From Acetobacteraceae bacterium (lineage in GTDB: Bacteria; Pseudomonadota; Alphaproteobacteria; Acetobacterales; Acetobacteraceae), in NCBI GenBank assembly GCA_024280945.1, contig JAMXLO010000028.1:28818-92817 (forward strand): a stretch of DNA of 64,000 bases. The letters run 5' to 3'. Of this stretch, positions 26,080 to 34,602 are shown piece by piece. The translations under genes and the position numbers were made by a program. Position 1 is the first letter of the stretch; each line of letters starts with the position of its first letter. The notes beneath the pieces are model-generated. The model worked only from the letters and a program-made list of their open reading frames with translations. It was not told the DNA's origin and ran no database searches.

Positions 26080-26271
26080 ATGATGCAAAACATAGCCTTG
26101 CCAATGGGCCGTGATCGCGTGAGGCGAGAGACGGCAAGCACCTGGGAATTGAGCCCGAGGGCGGACTGGTCTGAGGAGGGTGGCTCCGCAGTCCGCGGCA
26201 TTGCACTGGGCGTTGTTCTTGGTGGGGCAACATGGTTCGGGATTGGTCTGGTCCTCTGGTTCCTGCTTTGA
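26080..26271 (+). CDS. Small C-terminally anchored membrane protein
   Basis: A 63-residue protein, polar for the first 35 residues, then one membrane segment (GIALGVVLGGATWFGIGLVL followed by WFLL). The layout is common among small proteobacterial membrane proteins of unknown role. The ribosome binding site (CAGGGTAG) is weak. It is directly followed by a hairpin at 26276-26290. Confidence 0.5.
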   Translation: MMQNIALPMGRDRVRRETASTWELSPRADWSEEGGSAVRGIALGVVLGGATWFGIGLVLWFLL

Positions 26272-26575
26272 CCACTCGGCTTTGAGCCGAAAGCGAGCCG
26301 ACGAGCCGATGCAGCCAGATCGGGGGCGGCGCCCCCTCGCCGTCACGTCAGCGGCGCGCGGCCCTTTGACCCTTCATCACTGAAGCGAACCGACACGGGC
26401 CGTTCCGGCCGCTTGCGGAACATATAGTCGCCGCCGGCCATGTGAGGGTGCAACTCCGGCGCTCATCGGTGCTGTGAGATGCGTTCCGATCGTCGATTGC
26501 TCACCAGGGCTGACAGCACCCATACTCGATACTTCCTCTGATCCGCGCGGGGCCAGGAACAGGAGATTGGGGAAC
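26272..26575. other. Intergenic stretch with two hairpins
   Basis: TCGGCT-TTG-AGCCGA (26276-26290) lies four bases after the stop of the small membrane protein and could be its terminator. GGGGGC-GGC-GCCCCC (26322-26336) is a second strong stem. No T-runs follow. The rest leads to the methyltransferase gene and presumably holds its promoter. Confidence 0.4.
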
Positions 26576-27442
26576 ATGACGGGAGAACCACCCGACGCAA
26601 ACGAAACCATGCGGCACTATTGGAACAAGGTCGCCGGGCCAAGGTGGGTGGCAGGACAGGGGTTCAGGGAGCGGCGAAACCAGGAAAGTCTCGCGCTGCT
26701 GTTGACCTGTCTGCAGCTGAAAGGCGGCGAGAGCGTGCTCGAGATCGGCTGCGGCACCGGGGCGGTGACGTTGCCTCTGGCACAGGCCGTCGGCGAAAAT
26801 GGCCGCGTTGTCGGTGTGGATCTTTCCGAGCCCATGCTCGACGTGGCGCGGCAGCGCCTCAGCGAAAGTGGAACGCGCAACACAACGCTGCTGCTGGGTG
26901 ATGCCCAGGTGATGCCGCTCGAGCGCTCCGCGTTCGATATCGCGACCTCGCGCATGGGCGTCATGTTCTTCGCTGACTCCGTGGCGGCGTTCCACAATAT
27001 AGCCGGCGCGCTGAAGCCAGGCGGGAGTCTCGTCTTCGCCTGTTGGGCACCCATCGAGGAAAACCGGCACTGGCTGATTTCCTACGACATCGCGCTGCGT
27101 CACCTTGGCGCACCAGCGGCAGATGATTCCAAGCCCGGCCCACTGGCCTTCGCCAACCCTGACTACGTCCGACACATTCTCGCTGAGGCTGGCTTCGCTG
27201 AGATTGCGATCGAGCGGGCGCACCCGACAATCATCGGTGGCACGGCAGAGGAAGAGGCACGGCAGGCGCTGATCATGGGACCGACAGCGCGATTGATCGA
27301 AGCGAAGCAACCATCCGATGTGACGCGCCAGACGATCGCTGATGAAATCGCCCAGGCGTTTGCTGCCGAAGCCAGGGCCGGGCCGATCCGGCTATCGGCC
27401 ACCATATTTCTGGTGACGGCGCGGCGCCCAGGAAGTCACTGA
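26576..27442 (+). CDS. Class I SAM-dependent methyltransferase
   Basis: A 288-residue methyltransferase of the UbiE/Methyltransf_11 type. SAM motif I is VLEIGCGTGAVTLPLA, the acidic loop is VVGVDLSEPMLDVARQRL, motif II-like LLLGDAQVMPLERSAFDIATSRMGVMFF, and GALKPGGSLVFACWAP is the post-II strand. The start at 26576 is supported by AGGAG ten bases upstream. The acceptor is unknown. It is convergent with the MmgE/PrpD gene. Confidence 0.85.
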   Translation: MTGEPPDANETMRHYWNKVAGPRWVAGQGFRERRNQESLALLLTCLQLKGGESVLEIGCGTGAVTLPLAQAVGENGRVVGVDLSEPMLDVARQRLSESGTRNTTLLLGDAQVMPLERSAFDIATSRMGVMFFADSVAAFHNIAGALKPGGSLVFACWAPIEENRHWLISYDIALRHLGAPAADDSKPGPLAFANPDYVRHILAEAGFAEIAIERAHPTIIGGTAEEEARQALIMGPTARLIEAKQPSDVTRQTIADEIAQAFAAEARAGPIRLSATIFLVTARRPGSH

Positions 27443-27466
27443 TTCGGCGACTGCGCTGGTGCCCAC

Positions 27467-28843
27467 TCAATCCGTAGCCAGCGCCACCGATGGCGTCATT
27501 GCGTCGGTGACGTGGCACATATCGCTGAGCGCATCTAGCTGGCGCAGAACGGCCAGCAGCTTCTTTGCCTGCTCCATCGGCAAGGCGCGCGCAGCGCAGT
27601 TCAGGAACTTTGCCTCCAGCAGTTCGGCCGGCAGCGGGTTCTCCGGACCACGCCCAAGCGGTCGCGCCACCTTCGCCGTGAGGACGCGTCCATCGGTCAG
27701 CGTCACGCGCACTTCGCCACCGAAATGCTCGGTGCTCGCCATCGACATGTCGGGATGCGGCGCCGCATAGATGCGTGGCAGCAATTCGCGGATCGCAGAG
27801 TCACGGAAGCTGTCACCTTCAAAATGCTCCAGTGATACGCGTCCGTCGGCGAGTGCGCGGGCCAGACAGTACTGCACGCTGAATTTGGCATCGAGTTCGC
27901 TGTTCGGCGCGGGCCGGTTGGTGTGCGCTAGCCGTCTTGGATGCGTCCGCGCGTCCACGCGCTCCACCATCGCCGGCGTCAGCCGATGCTCGCGCACCAA
28001 CGCCAGCATCGCGTCCACTGCGGGATGCGTGCTGCCGCAGCATGGATACTGCTTGATCGCCACGCCGGGCTGCACGATGTCCCACGGCTGCCCCCAATCG
28101 CGCAGGATCGCGTCTGCATCGAAGTTCCCCGCGCCATTGAACACGTGCAGAAAACCCTGCGGATGCTCCAGCGCGCCAGGATTGGCAGTGAACCCTTCCG
28201 CGGTCAGCAGCGCCGCCAGCAATCCGTCGCGCGCACTGTGCCCGACATGCAGCGGCTTGGTCATCGTGCCGAAGTTCGCCTTGACGCCGGAGGCGAACGA
28301 CGCGGCAAGCCCCAGCGCTCTGGCGGTGACATCGGGCGACAATTCCAGCAGATGACAGCACGCGGCAGTGGCGCCGAACACACCGAGCGTCGCCGTCGGA
28401 TGCCAACCTTTCTCATAGTGATGAAAGTTGACCCCGCGCGCGATGCGCGTCTCGGTCTCCCAGCCGGCAACATAGGCGGTGATGAACGCCCGCCCATCCA
28501 AGGCGCGGGTCTCCGACAGTGCGAACAGCGCCGGAAGGATCGGTGCCGACGGATGCCCGCCAAGCGTGTTGCTGCAATCGTCGAAGTCCAATGCGTGCGC
28601 CGCCGTGCCGTTGATCAATGCCGCATCGAGTGGTGCCACGCGCTCGTTCGTGCCGAACACGAGGCACGGACCGCTCGACGCACTCACCCGCGCAGCGATG
28701 CGTGCACACGACTCGTTCGCGCCGGCCAAAGTGCAGCCGACCGTATCCATGATCGCCGTACGCGACCAGTACACGGCCTCCGTCGGAAGTGCATCAAACC
28801 GTACGCCGGCGATCCGCTCGGCCAGGGCGTCTGCGATGCTCAT
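27467..28843 (-). CDS. MmgE/PrpD family protein
   Basis: A 458-residue protein of the MmgE/PrpD family (2-methylcitrate dehydratase, iminodisuccinate epimerase, cis-aconitate decarboxylase and others). Segments typical of the fold are DTVGCTLAG, GTAAHALDFDDCSNTLGGHPSAPILPAL, GWHPTATLGVFGATAA and KQYPCCGSTHPAVDAML. The ATG at 28843 is preferred because AGGAG lies six bases upstream; ATG two codons earlier is possible. It is divergent from an MFS transporter gene 94 bases away. No other methylcitrate genes are near, so the PrpD activity itself is unlikely. Confidence 0.85.
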   Translation of the reverse strand: MSIADALAERIAGVRFDALPTEAVYWSRTAIMDTVGCTLAGANESCARIAARVSASSGPCLVFGTNERVAPLDAALINGTAAHALDFDDCSNTLGGHPSAPILPALFALSETRALDGRAFITAYVAGWETETRIARGVNFHHYEKGWHPTATLGVFGATAACCHLLELSPDVTARALGLAASFASGVKANFGTMTKPLHVGHSARDGLLAALLTAEGFTANPGALEHPQGFLHVFNGAGNFDADAILRDWGQPWDIVQPGVAIKQYPCCGSTHPAVDAMLALVREHRLTPAMVERVDARTHPRRLAHTNRPAPNSELDAKFSVQYCLARALADGRVSLEHFEGDSFRDSAIRELLPRIYAAPHPDMSMASTEHFGGEVRVTLTDGRVLTAKVARPLGRGPENPLPAELLEAKFLNCAARALPMEQAKKLLAVLRQLDALSDMCHVTDAMTPSVALATD

Positions 28844-28937
28844 CCTCATCTCCTGAAACTGATGTTGACCCAGACGCTTGCGCGCTTTCCCCCCAGCGTG
28901 CCACAGGAGCGGAAGGGAGAACACGTCGAGGCTGAAA

Positions 28938-30269
28938 ATGCCGGATACGCCGTTGTCGGCGGCCGAGGCCGCGCTTGAGAATCAACGCATCGGCGGGCTG
29001 CAGGTCCGCGTTGTGGCGCTTTGCACGCTGGTGCAGACCTGCGACGGCTACGACCTCAATGCTGTCGCCTGGGCGGTGCCGTCGCTGATCCGCGCCTGGC
29101 ACCAGCCGCCTGCAATGTTCACAACCGCCTTTCTGTGGTCGAGCATCGGCATCCTGATTGGCGCCTTGTGCGCCGGCCCGATCGGCGATCGTTTCGGCCG
29201 GCGGCCGTTGTTGTTGGGCAGCCTCATCCTCTTCGGGGTCGCATCGCTGCTGAGCGCGACGGCCGCATCGCTGCCGATGCTGACCCTGTGGCGATTCTTC
29301 ACCGGCCTTGGCATCGGCGGCGGCTTCTCCGGTGCGGCGGCGCTGACCGGCGATTACGCCCCGCACCGCCTGCGAGCGACGATGATCATGGCAAGCTTCA
29401 CCGGTGCGCCATTGGGTGGCTTTCTCGGGGGACAGATCGTCGCACTGATGCTGCCTCACTTCGGGTGGCAGTCGATCTTCATCCTGGGCGGCGCATTCCC
29501 GCTGCTGCTGGTGCCGGCGCTCGCTCTGTGGCTGCCGGAATCGCCGCGGTTCCTGGCTCGCAAGCAGTCGCTGTCATCGCGACAGACCGACCTGCTGCGG
29601 CGTCTCGACATCGACCATGCCGCACGTCATGCCGTGGACGTGGCGCAGGGCAATCCTGTCAGGATGCTGTTCAGCGACGGCTACGCGCTACAGACCATTC
29701 TGCTGTGGATCGTCTATTTCTGCAGCCTGATGAACCTGTTCCTGTTCGCCTACTGGATGCCGACCGTGCTGAACCTGATCGGCATGAGCCCGTCACAGGC
29801 GGTGTTCGCCTCCAGCTTGCGGGATCTGGGTGCGATTTTCCCGGTGCTGTATCTCGGGCTGATGATCGATCGGGTGGGTCCAGAACGGGCATTGGCGTTG
29901 CACTACGCCGCCGGTGCCGTGTTCATCGCCATGATCGCGCTTGTCGCACTGCCCTACGCGCTGCTGCTGGTGGCCACCTTCTGCGCCGGCATGACGATCA
30001 CGGGCAGCCAGACTGGAGCCAACGGCACCTGCGGCAAACTGTATCCAGCCCGAATGCGTACCAGCGGCCTCGGCTGGGCGCTCGGTATCGGGCGGCTCGG
30101 TGGCATCGCCGCGCCCGCGCTGGGTGGCTACCTGCTTACCATCGGCTTGGCGCCGACACGGATCTTTCTCAGCGCCTGCCTGTTCGCGCTGGTCGCCGCC
30201 GCGGCGACAGGCTTGCTCGCGTTCCGAGGCAGCCGCATGCGGGTTCCGACTTCTCCGGTCGTTTCTTAG
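28938..30269 (+). CDS. MFS transporter, aromatic acid:H+ symporter-like
   Basis: A 443-residue twelve-span transporter of the major facilitator superfamily. The loop 2-3 motif is GPIGDRFGRRPLLLG. The DGYDLNAVAWAVPSLI segment in the first helix is the DGxD signature of the AAHS family, which carries benzoate, protocatechuate and related acids. LRLRATMIMASFTGAPLGG-like helix 5 and WLPESPRFL after helix 6 also fit. The start ATG at 28938 follows GAGG. It is divergent from the MmgE/PrpD gene, which may act on the imported acid. Confidence 0.87.
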   Translation: MPDTPLSAAEAALENQRIGGLQVRVVALCTLVQTCDGYDLNAVAWAVPSLIRAWHQPPAMFTTAFLWSSIGILIGALCAGPIGDRFGRRPLLLGSLILFGVASLLSATAASLPMLTLWRFFTGLGIGGGFSGAAALTGDYAPHRLRATMIMASFTGAPLGGFLGGQIVALMLPHFGWQSIFILGGAFPLLLVPALALWLPESPRFLARKQSLSSRQTDLLRRLDIDHAARHAVDVAQGNPVRMLFSDGYALQTILLWIVYFCSLMNLFLFAYWMPTVLNLIGMSPSQAVFASSLRDLGAIFPVLYLGLMIDRVGPERALALHYAAGAVFIAMIALVALPYALLLVATFCAGMTITGSQTGANGTCGKLYPARMRTSGLGWALGIGRLGGIAAPALGGYLLTIGLAPTRIFLSACLFALVAAAATGLLAFRGSRMRVPTSPVVS

Positions 30270-30506
30270 TTCAATCGCGACATACTTGCGTCGGTTCGCC
30301 AGGTGATCGCGTGAAGCAGCGCGGCAGCATTCTCGTTGCAGCGTCCCAGACATTTCCGGGAGACACAGAGGCCCCGTTCCGTGGACATCTTTGGCACAAC
30401 AGAAGATCGCGAGACGGCGCGACAACTACCGGTGCCGCCTGCCCTGGGGATGAACATGGCGGGCTGAAGATGGAAGCCGCTGGCGGGTCGGGCAAGCCGG
30501 TAGCGC

Positions 30507-31091
30507 TTGAAACCGATCTGGTGGCAGTCGGTACGCCACTTCCGTGCTATTACTCTGGCAGCGATTCCGCCGATCGCGCGTTGCAGCAGGGAGACAGGCG
30601 TCCACGATGACGAGTGCAATGCCAGATTGGGTCGATCGGCGGGGGTCGAAGCGAAACTGATCGCCGAAGCGCGCGCCCGCATCGCCAACGGGCACCGTGC
30701 CGCTCTCCAGGCTGCGCAACTCGAGCGACAATCCGCCAAGCTGATGCCGCAGTTCACGTTCGATCCTGCCACCCGACCGCCGCGGCTCCGCATACGTCTC
30801 GATGACGCTTGGGCGGAACACGCGCGCCACGAGCAGATCCGCATCAGAGAGCTAGGCGAGACCGGCTATTCCTTGCTGAGCCACGCAGAAGAAGTGGTCG
30901 TGGCATCCAAGGAGATCCGCTGGCAGGTGCAGGAGACGAGGACGCGTTCCCAGGCACAGCGGGAGCACTCGCAACGGCTGCGGTGCGCTGTGCGTGTCGG
31001 TCCCTTGCTTGCAGTCCGAGAAGGGAGCTTACGGAGCAACAAGGTCGTAGTGCCGCAGCGGATATGCTGCCGTGCGCTAAAATCGCAGTAG
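30507..31091 (+). CDS. Hypothetical helical protein with unclear start
   Basis: An open frame of up to 194 codons. From about residue 45 it has high GC at third positions and an amphipathic, charged, helical composition (EAKLIAEARARIANGHRAAL, HEQIRIRELGETG), so it is probably real. The first codon in frame is a poor TTG at 30507. An ATG at 30607 in another frame reads MTSAMPDWVDRRG and would join this frame at the GGGGG run (30641-30645) if one base were added there. Either the gene is frameshifted or the start lies elsewhere. Family not recognised. Confidence 0.4.
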   Translation: MKPIWWQSVRHFRAITLAAIPPIARCSRETGVHDDECNARLGRSAGVEAKLIAEARARIANGHRAALQAAQLERQSAKLMPQFTFDPATRPPRLRIRLDDAWAEHARHEQIRIRELGETGYSLLSHAEEVVVASKEIRWQVQETRTRSQAQREHSQRLRCAVRVGPLLAVREGSLRSNKVVVPQRICCRALKSQ

Positions 31092-31274
31092 ATTTTGCCT
31101 CGCCTTTTGCAGAGCCAGCGTGGTTTCGGTGTAACGGCGCTCGCTATCGATGACGAGTTGCTCTGCCTTGGCGTGCGCGGATCGTTGCGCATCGGCCGCT
31201 ACCCGCTTCACGGCGGTGGCGCGCTCGCTGCGCACCCGCACCCTTGCGGCGGCTTCAGAGACGGATGTCGGCAC
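31077..31274 (-). CDS. Hypothetical short coiled-coil protein
   Basis: A 65-residue protein starting at a GTG (31274), with AGGGAG nine bases upstream. It is almost wholly helical and charged (SERATAVKRVAADAQRSAHA, SERRYTETTLALQKARQNLL), with spacing that could form a coiled coil. Its last codons overlap the convergent helical gene by 15 bases. Family not recognised. Confidence 0.4.
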   Translation of the reverse strand: MPTSVSEAAARVRVRSERATAVKRVAADAQRSAHAKAEQLVIDSERRYTETTLALQKARQNLLRF

Positions 31275-31478
31275 AAGCGGTGGCTCCCTTGCTATGTGAG
31301 CGGGAGCACGGTCGCGTCTCTCAGCCGCCGACGCCCAAGGACCGTTGCCGGCGATTGACTTATATAGGCCACCGCACACTCAAGTGCGACACTGGACAGC
31401 AACGCGTGTCCGTGAGCCAATGCATGTATCGCCAGCCACGGCCAACCGGGACGCTGGCGGCTGAGAGAGACGAGAGCT

Positions 31479-31506
31479 CCCCCTGAACCACTGGAGGGGG
31501 CACTTG
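31479..31506 (+). promoter_or_regulatory. Hairpin that can mask the ribosome binding site of the next gene
   Basis: CCCCCT (31479-31484) can pair with AGGGGG (31495-31500), which contains the ribosome binding site GGAGGGGG of the gene starting with TTG at 31504. The loop is ten bases. Such a stem would hold translation low unless melted by a protein, RNA or heat. Confidence 0.35.
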
Positions 31507-31917
31507 GCACCTCAGACAGCACCGAGCTCATTGCAGTCTGCCGAACCAGCCGGGCGGCGAGCACGGCTCTACCGGTTCTATCTGCTGCGGGCCGACGATC
31601 ACATCGCGCGCCGGCGGGAAGACTGCTTTGCCGACGACGTGGCGGCGATGGCTGCCGCGAGATGCGTGATGGGTGACTATCCCGGTGTGGAGATCTGGTG
31701 CGAGAGACGCAAAGTCATCACGCTGTCCCGCGACGAGGCCGAGCGGCTGGAGCCACCGCGAAGGACCATTCGAGCAACCCAGCTGATCGATCGCAATCAC
31801 CGCCTGCTGCAGCTAGCAGCGCAGATGTGTGGCCGCACCGATGCGTTGCGCGCGCGGCAGACCGCGCGGCAGCATAGCCATTGGGCGACGCTGACCTGGC
31901 AGCTTCGCCGCGGCTGA
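31504..31917 (+). CDS. Small conserved hypothetical protein
   Basis: A 137-residue protein with TTG as start, backed by GGAGGGGG seven bases upstream. The core YRFYLLRADDHIARRREDCFADDVAAMAAAR and VEIWCERRKV resembles short proteins common in Acetobacteraceae and Methylobacterium that read YxxYLLDxDGHIxxxxxxxCADDxxA and end in an ExWxxxRxV strand. Function is unknown. No signal peptide or membrane segment. Confidence 0.6.
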   Translation: MAPQTAPSSLQSAEPAGRRARLYRFYLLRADDHIARRREDCFADDVAAMAAARCVMGDYPGVEIWCERRKVITLSRDEAERLEPPRRTIRATQLIDRNHRLLQLAAQMCGRTDALRARQTARQHSHWATLTWQLRRG

Positions 31918-32005
31918 CCAGCTCGCCGTGTCGCCGATTGGCCAGCTAATAGCGTCGGTTGAGGCGGCTCTTCACGCAGGCTGGGCTTCCGGTGGATGAA
32001 GATAT

Positions 32006-32227
32006 CTAACCTTCGCCGGCCTCGGGGTCGGACCGCTGGAGAGGGATGGGTTGCGGCGCGGGTTCGAGCGCGGCGGCTCTGGCCTCCAGTTCTTCGGCGA
32101 ACTCGATGAGGTGGCGGATGACCTGCTGATCGAGAATGTTCCGCGCGAGCCGTCGCGCGCGGGCCGCCATGTCGCGCAGGCCCGAGGGGGTCTCCGTGCG
32201 TCGGTTCGGGACATTGCCACTCGGCAT
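32006..32227 (-). CDS. Small helical hypothetical protein
   Basis: A 73-residue protein with a helix-rich core RDMAARARRLARNILDQQVI and LIEFAEELEARAAALE, a pattern seen in many short alphaproteobacterial proteins (RARALARxLxDxxxxxALxxYAEELExRAxALE). The ATG is preceded by GAGGTGAGGG, closer than usual. Function unknown. Confidence 0.5.
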   Translation of the reverse strand: MPSGNVPNRRTETPSGLRDMAARARRLARNILDQQVIRHLIEFAEELEARAAALEPAPQPIPLQRSDPEAGEG

Positions 32228-32329
32228 CCCTCACCTCATGCGAAACTGTCTCTCAACGTACATAGGACGACAGAGGCGGGACCCGGCAGTCCTCGGGCGT
32301 TCAAATTGAAGCGCGCATTGTCGCCGCAC

Positions 32330-33340
32330 CTATTGCGGCACGCCCTTGGTGGTCGAGTACTCGAAGTGCAGCGCCTCTCCGGGATGCACCACGCCGAAGA
32401 TGGCGTGGGCTGCAATTGCAGCTTCGCTGAATCCCTGCAGGATCAGCTTCAGCTTCCCTGGGTAATTGACGACGTCGCCGATTGCGAAGACGCCAGGCAT
32501 CGAGGTCTGGCAGGTCGAAGGGTCGATCTTCACGTGGTGCAGCTCGCTATCGAGCCCCCAGGCAGCGATTGGGCCGAGATCCATCGACAGGCCGAAGAAT
32601 GGCAGCAGGACGTCGGCCGAAAGCAGTCGCGTGTCGCCTCGCATTGTCGCCACTTCGACATGCTGCAGTTCGCCATTGGCGCCATGCAGCGCGTGAAGCT
32701 GGTACGGCACCACCATCTCGATCTCGCCACTTTGCGCCGCTGCATCGAGTTGCGCCGCGCTTTCCGGTGCAGCACGGAACTTCGGCCGCCGATGCACCAC
32801 CGCGACCTGCGCGATGTCACGCAGCGCCAGCGCCCAGTCCACCGCCGAATCGCCGCCACCGGCGATGACGATGCGTTTGCTGCGCAGATCCTCTCGGCGC
32901 CGCACGTAGTATTGCACCGCTCCCGATGCCTCGTACGCGGCCAGCCCGTCGAGCGGTGGCCGGTTGGGACCGAACGCGCCCGCACCAGCCGCAATCAGCA
33001 CTGCCTTGGCGCGCACGGAGTCGCCCTGATCGGTGGTCAGGACGAAGTTGCGCGGTTCACCGGCCAAGCCGGTTACGCGGCGACCCAGCAGAAGTGGCGC
33101 ATGAAACGGCGCGATTTGGCGCTCTAGCTGCGCGATCAACGCGCCGGCGTGGATCGCCGGGTGGGCGGGGATGTCGTAGATCGGCTTTTCCGGATACAGC
33201 GCCACGCATTGTCCGCCCACTTCGGACAACGCATCGATCAGGACGCTGGACAGTTTCAGCATGCCCAGTTCGAACACCGCGAACAGCCCGACCGGGCCGG
33301 CGCCGACGATCGCCACGTCGGTCTCGATCTCGCTTGCCAT
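32330..33340 (-). CDS. Ferredoxin/flavodoxin-NADP+ reductase, thioredoxin-reductase-like type
   Basis: A 336-residue FAD/NADPH enzyme of the YumC-type ferredoxin-NADP reductases. FAD motif VAIVGAGPVGLFAVFELGML is at the N-terminus, the NADPH motif IVIAGGGDSAVDWALAL is central, and ATG-like GVFAIGDVVNYPGKLKLILQGFSEAA precedes EYSTTKGVP, the C-terminal signature of this type. The CxxC of thioredoxin reductase is absent, which excludes that enzyme. The start at 33340 avoids 103 upstream codons that overlap tsaE on the other strand. It supplies or drains electrons of ferredoxins; the Rieske oxygenase at 15.5 kb is a possible but unproven client. Confidence 0.88.
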   Translation of the reverse strand: MASEIETDVAIVGAGPVGLFAVFELGMLKLSSVLIDALSEVGGQCVALYPEKPIYDIPAHPAIHAGALIAQLERQIAPFHAPLLLGRRVTGLAGEPRNFVLTTDQGDSVRAKAVLIAAGAGAFGPNRPPLDGLAAYEASGAVQYYVRRREDLRSKRIVIAGGGDSAVDWALALRDIAQVAVVHRRPKFRAAPESAAQLDAAAQSGEIEMVVPYQLHALHGANGELQHVEVATMRGDTRLLSADVLLPFFGLSMDLGPIAAWGLDSELHHVKIDPSTCQTSMPGVFAIGDVVNYPGKLKLILQGFSEAAIAAHAIFGVVHPGEALHFEYSTTKGVPQ

Positions 33341-33403
33341 GCGACGCGGTCTTAGCGGATGAGGCGGTTGTCCGCGACTCCGGCGCTCGGGCAAATTGCC
33401 GGC

Positions 33404-33859
33404 ATGTCCGCCGCGACGCGATTGATCGAGCTGCCCAGACTGGCGGCGACAGAGGCACTGGCGGCCGCGGTTGCTGCGCTGGCGCGGTCGGGGGACGTGA
33501 TTCTGCTGGAAGGGCCGTTGGGTGCGGGCAAGAGCGCATTCGCGCGTGCATTTCTGCGGGCCGCAAGCGGCGATCCGGCGTTGGACGTGCCAAGTCCCAC
33601 GTTCACCTTGGTGCAGAGCTACGACACGCAAATCGGCACGGTGCATCACTTCGATCTCTGGCGACTGGATGGGCCGGCCGGCATCGCCGAACTCGGCTGG
33701 CAGGAGGCGCGGGACGGCATTACGCTCGTGGAATGGCCTGACCGGCTTGGCCCGCTTCGTCCCGATGATGCACTCCGCATAACGCTCGACATCAACGGTG
33801 AAGAAACCCGGCGTGCTTTACTCTCGGGCTGGGCGGATCGGTTGGAAAGGATCGTATGA
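33404..33859 (+). CDS. tsaE: tRNA t6A37 biosynthesis ATPase TsaE
   Basis: A 151-residue P-loop protein that assists TsaB-TsaD in making t6A at position 37 of ANN-decoding tRNAs. Walker A GPLGAGKSAFARAFLR, SPTFTLVQSYDT (family switch), HFDLWRLDG and LVEWPDRLG are all diagnostic. The ATG at 33404 follows a weak site. It overlaps the nucleotidyltransferase gene by four bases (ATGA). In related genomes an aminoglycoside-phosphotransferase-like kinase gene often lies between them; none does here. Confidence 0.93.
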   Translation: MSAATRLIELPRLAATEALAAAVAALARSGDVILLEGPLGAGKSAFARAFLRAASGDPALDVPSPTFTLVQSYDTQIGTVHHFDLWRLDGPAGIAELGWQEARDGITLVEWPDRLGPLRPDDALRITLDINGEETRRALLSGWADRLERIV

Positions 33860-34602
33860 CCCGGCGTGCCATGCTGCTTGCTGCCGGCCTTGGGACAAGG
33901 ATGCGGCCACTCACCGACCGCATGCCAAAGCCGCTGTTGCCGTTGGGCGGGAAGGCCCTGATCGACCATGCGCTGGACCGGCTGGACGAGGCGGGCGTCG
34001 ACACGGTGGTGGTCAACGCGCACTGGCAGGCCGACCAGTTGGCCGCGTACCTGGAGCGCCGCGGGGAGCGCCGCGGGGAGCGCCGCAATCGCCCGCGCAC
34101 GGTGCTGCTGCGCGAGCCGGTGCTGCTCGACACCGGCGGCAGCGTCAAGGCGGCGCTTGACCTGCTGGGGCCAGAGCCGTTCTTCGTCCTAAACGGCGAC
34201 GCGTTCTGGCTTGATGGGACACGGCCGGCACTTGCGCGGCTGGCGGCTGCATTCGAGCCCGCGAGCGCGGACGGCGTACTGCTGCTGCACCGTAGCTTTC
34301 AGGTGCATGGAGAGGTCGGTTTCGGCGACTTTGCGCTCGACGCTGGCGGCACGCTGCGTCGGCGGCGAGAGCGCGAGATCGTGCCGTATGTCTACGCCGG
34401 CCTCCAGATCATCGCGCCGACATTGCTGGCGGAGATGCCCGGCGGCAGGTTCAGTATGAACATGGCGTGGGATGCGGCGCTCAGTCGGGGCCGGCTACGC
34501 GGCGTGGTGCATGACGGCCTGTGGTTCCACCTCTCCACCCCGGCGGACCTGTCTGAGGCCGAGAGCATCCTCCAGGCGCGACTGACAGGAGACACGCGGT
34601 GA
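33856..34602 (+). CDS. Sugar-1-phosphate nucleotidyltransferase (MurU/GMPP-like)
   Basis: A 248-residue nucleotidyltransferase with LLAAGLGTRMRPLTDRMPKPLLPLGGKALIDHAL, the LGTRMRPLT-PKP signature in pieces, then LDTGGSVKAAL and FFVLNGDAFW with the metal-binding Asp. It resembles MurU, which makes UDP-MurNAc in the cell-wall recycling route, and mannose-1-phosphate guanylyltransferases. MurU usually works with the kinase AmgK, missing next to it here. A 12-base tandem repeat adds the run ERRGERRGERR near residue 68. It overlaps both tsaE and addB by four bases. Confidence 0.85.
   Translation: MTRRAMLLAAGLGTRMRPLTDRMPKPLLPLGGKALIDHALDRLDEAGVDTVVVNAHWQADQLAAYLERRGERRGERRNRPRTVLLREPVLLDTGGSVKAALDLLGPEPFFVLNGDAFWLDGTRPALARLAAAFEPASADGVLLLHRSFQVHGEVGFGDFALDAGGTLRRRREREIVPYVYAGLQIIAPTLLAEMPGGRFSMNMAWDAALSRGRLRGVVHDGLWFHLSTPADLSEAESILQARLTGDTR
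34057..34086 (+). repeat. 12-bp tandem repeat inside the nucleotidyltransferase gene
   Basis: CGCCGCGGGGAG occurs twice in a row (34057-34068, 34069-34080), followed by a half copy CGCCGC. It encodes RRGE units in a surface loop. Being a multiple of three, a change in copy number keeps the frame, so length variation between strains is possible. Confidence 0.7.

Noticed and set aside
30266..30844. 192-codon minus-strand frame after the MFS gene
   Set aside because: No start site or protein-like pattern; rich in Arg, Ser and Cys, as expected for a shadow frame.
32051..33127. Long plus-strand open frame opposite the ferredoxin-NADP reductase
   Set aside because: It is antisense to a clear gene with FAD and NADPH motifs; its residues are Arg/His-rich, typical of a shadow frame.
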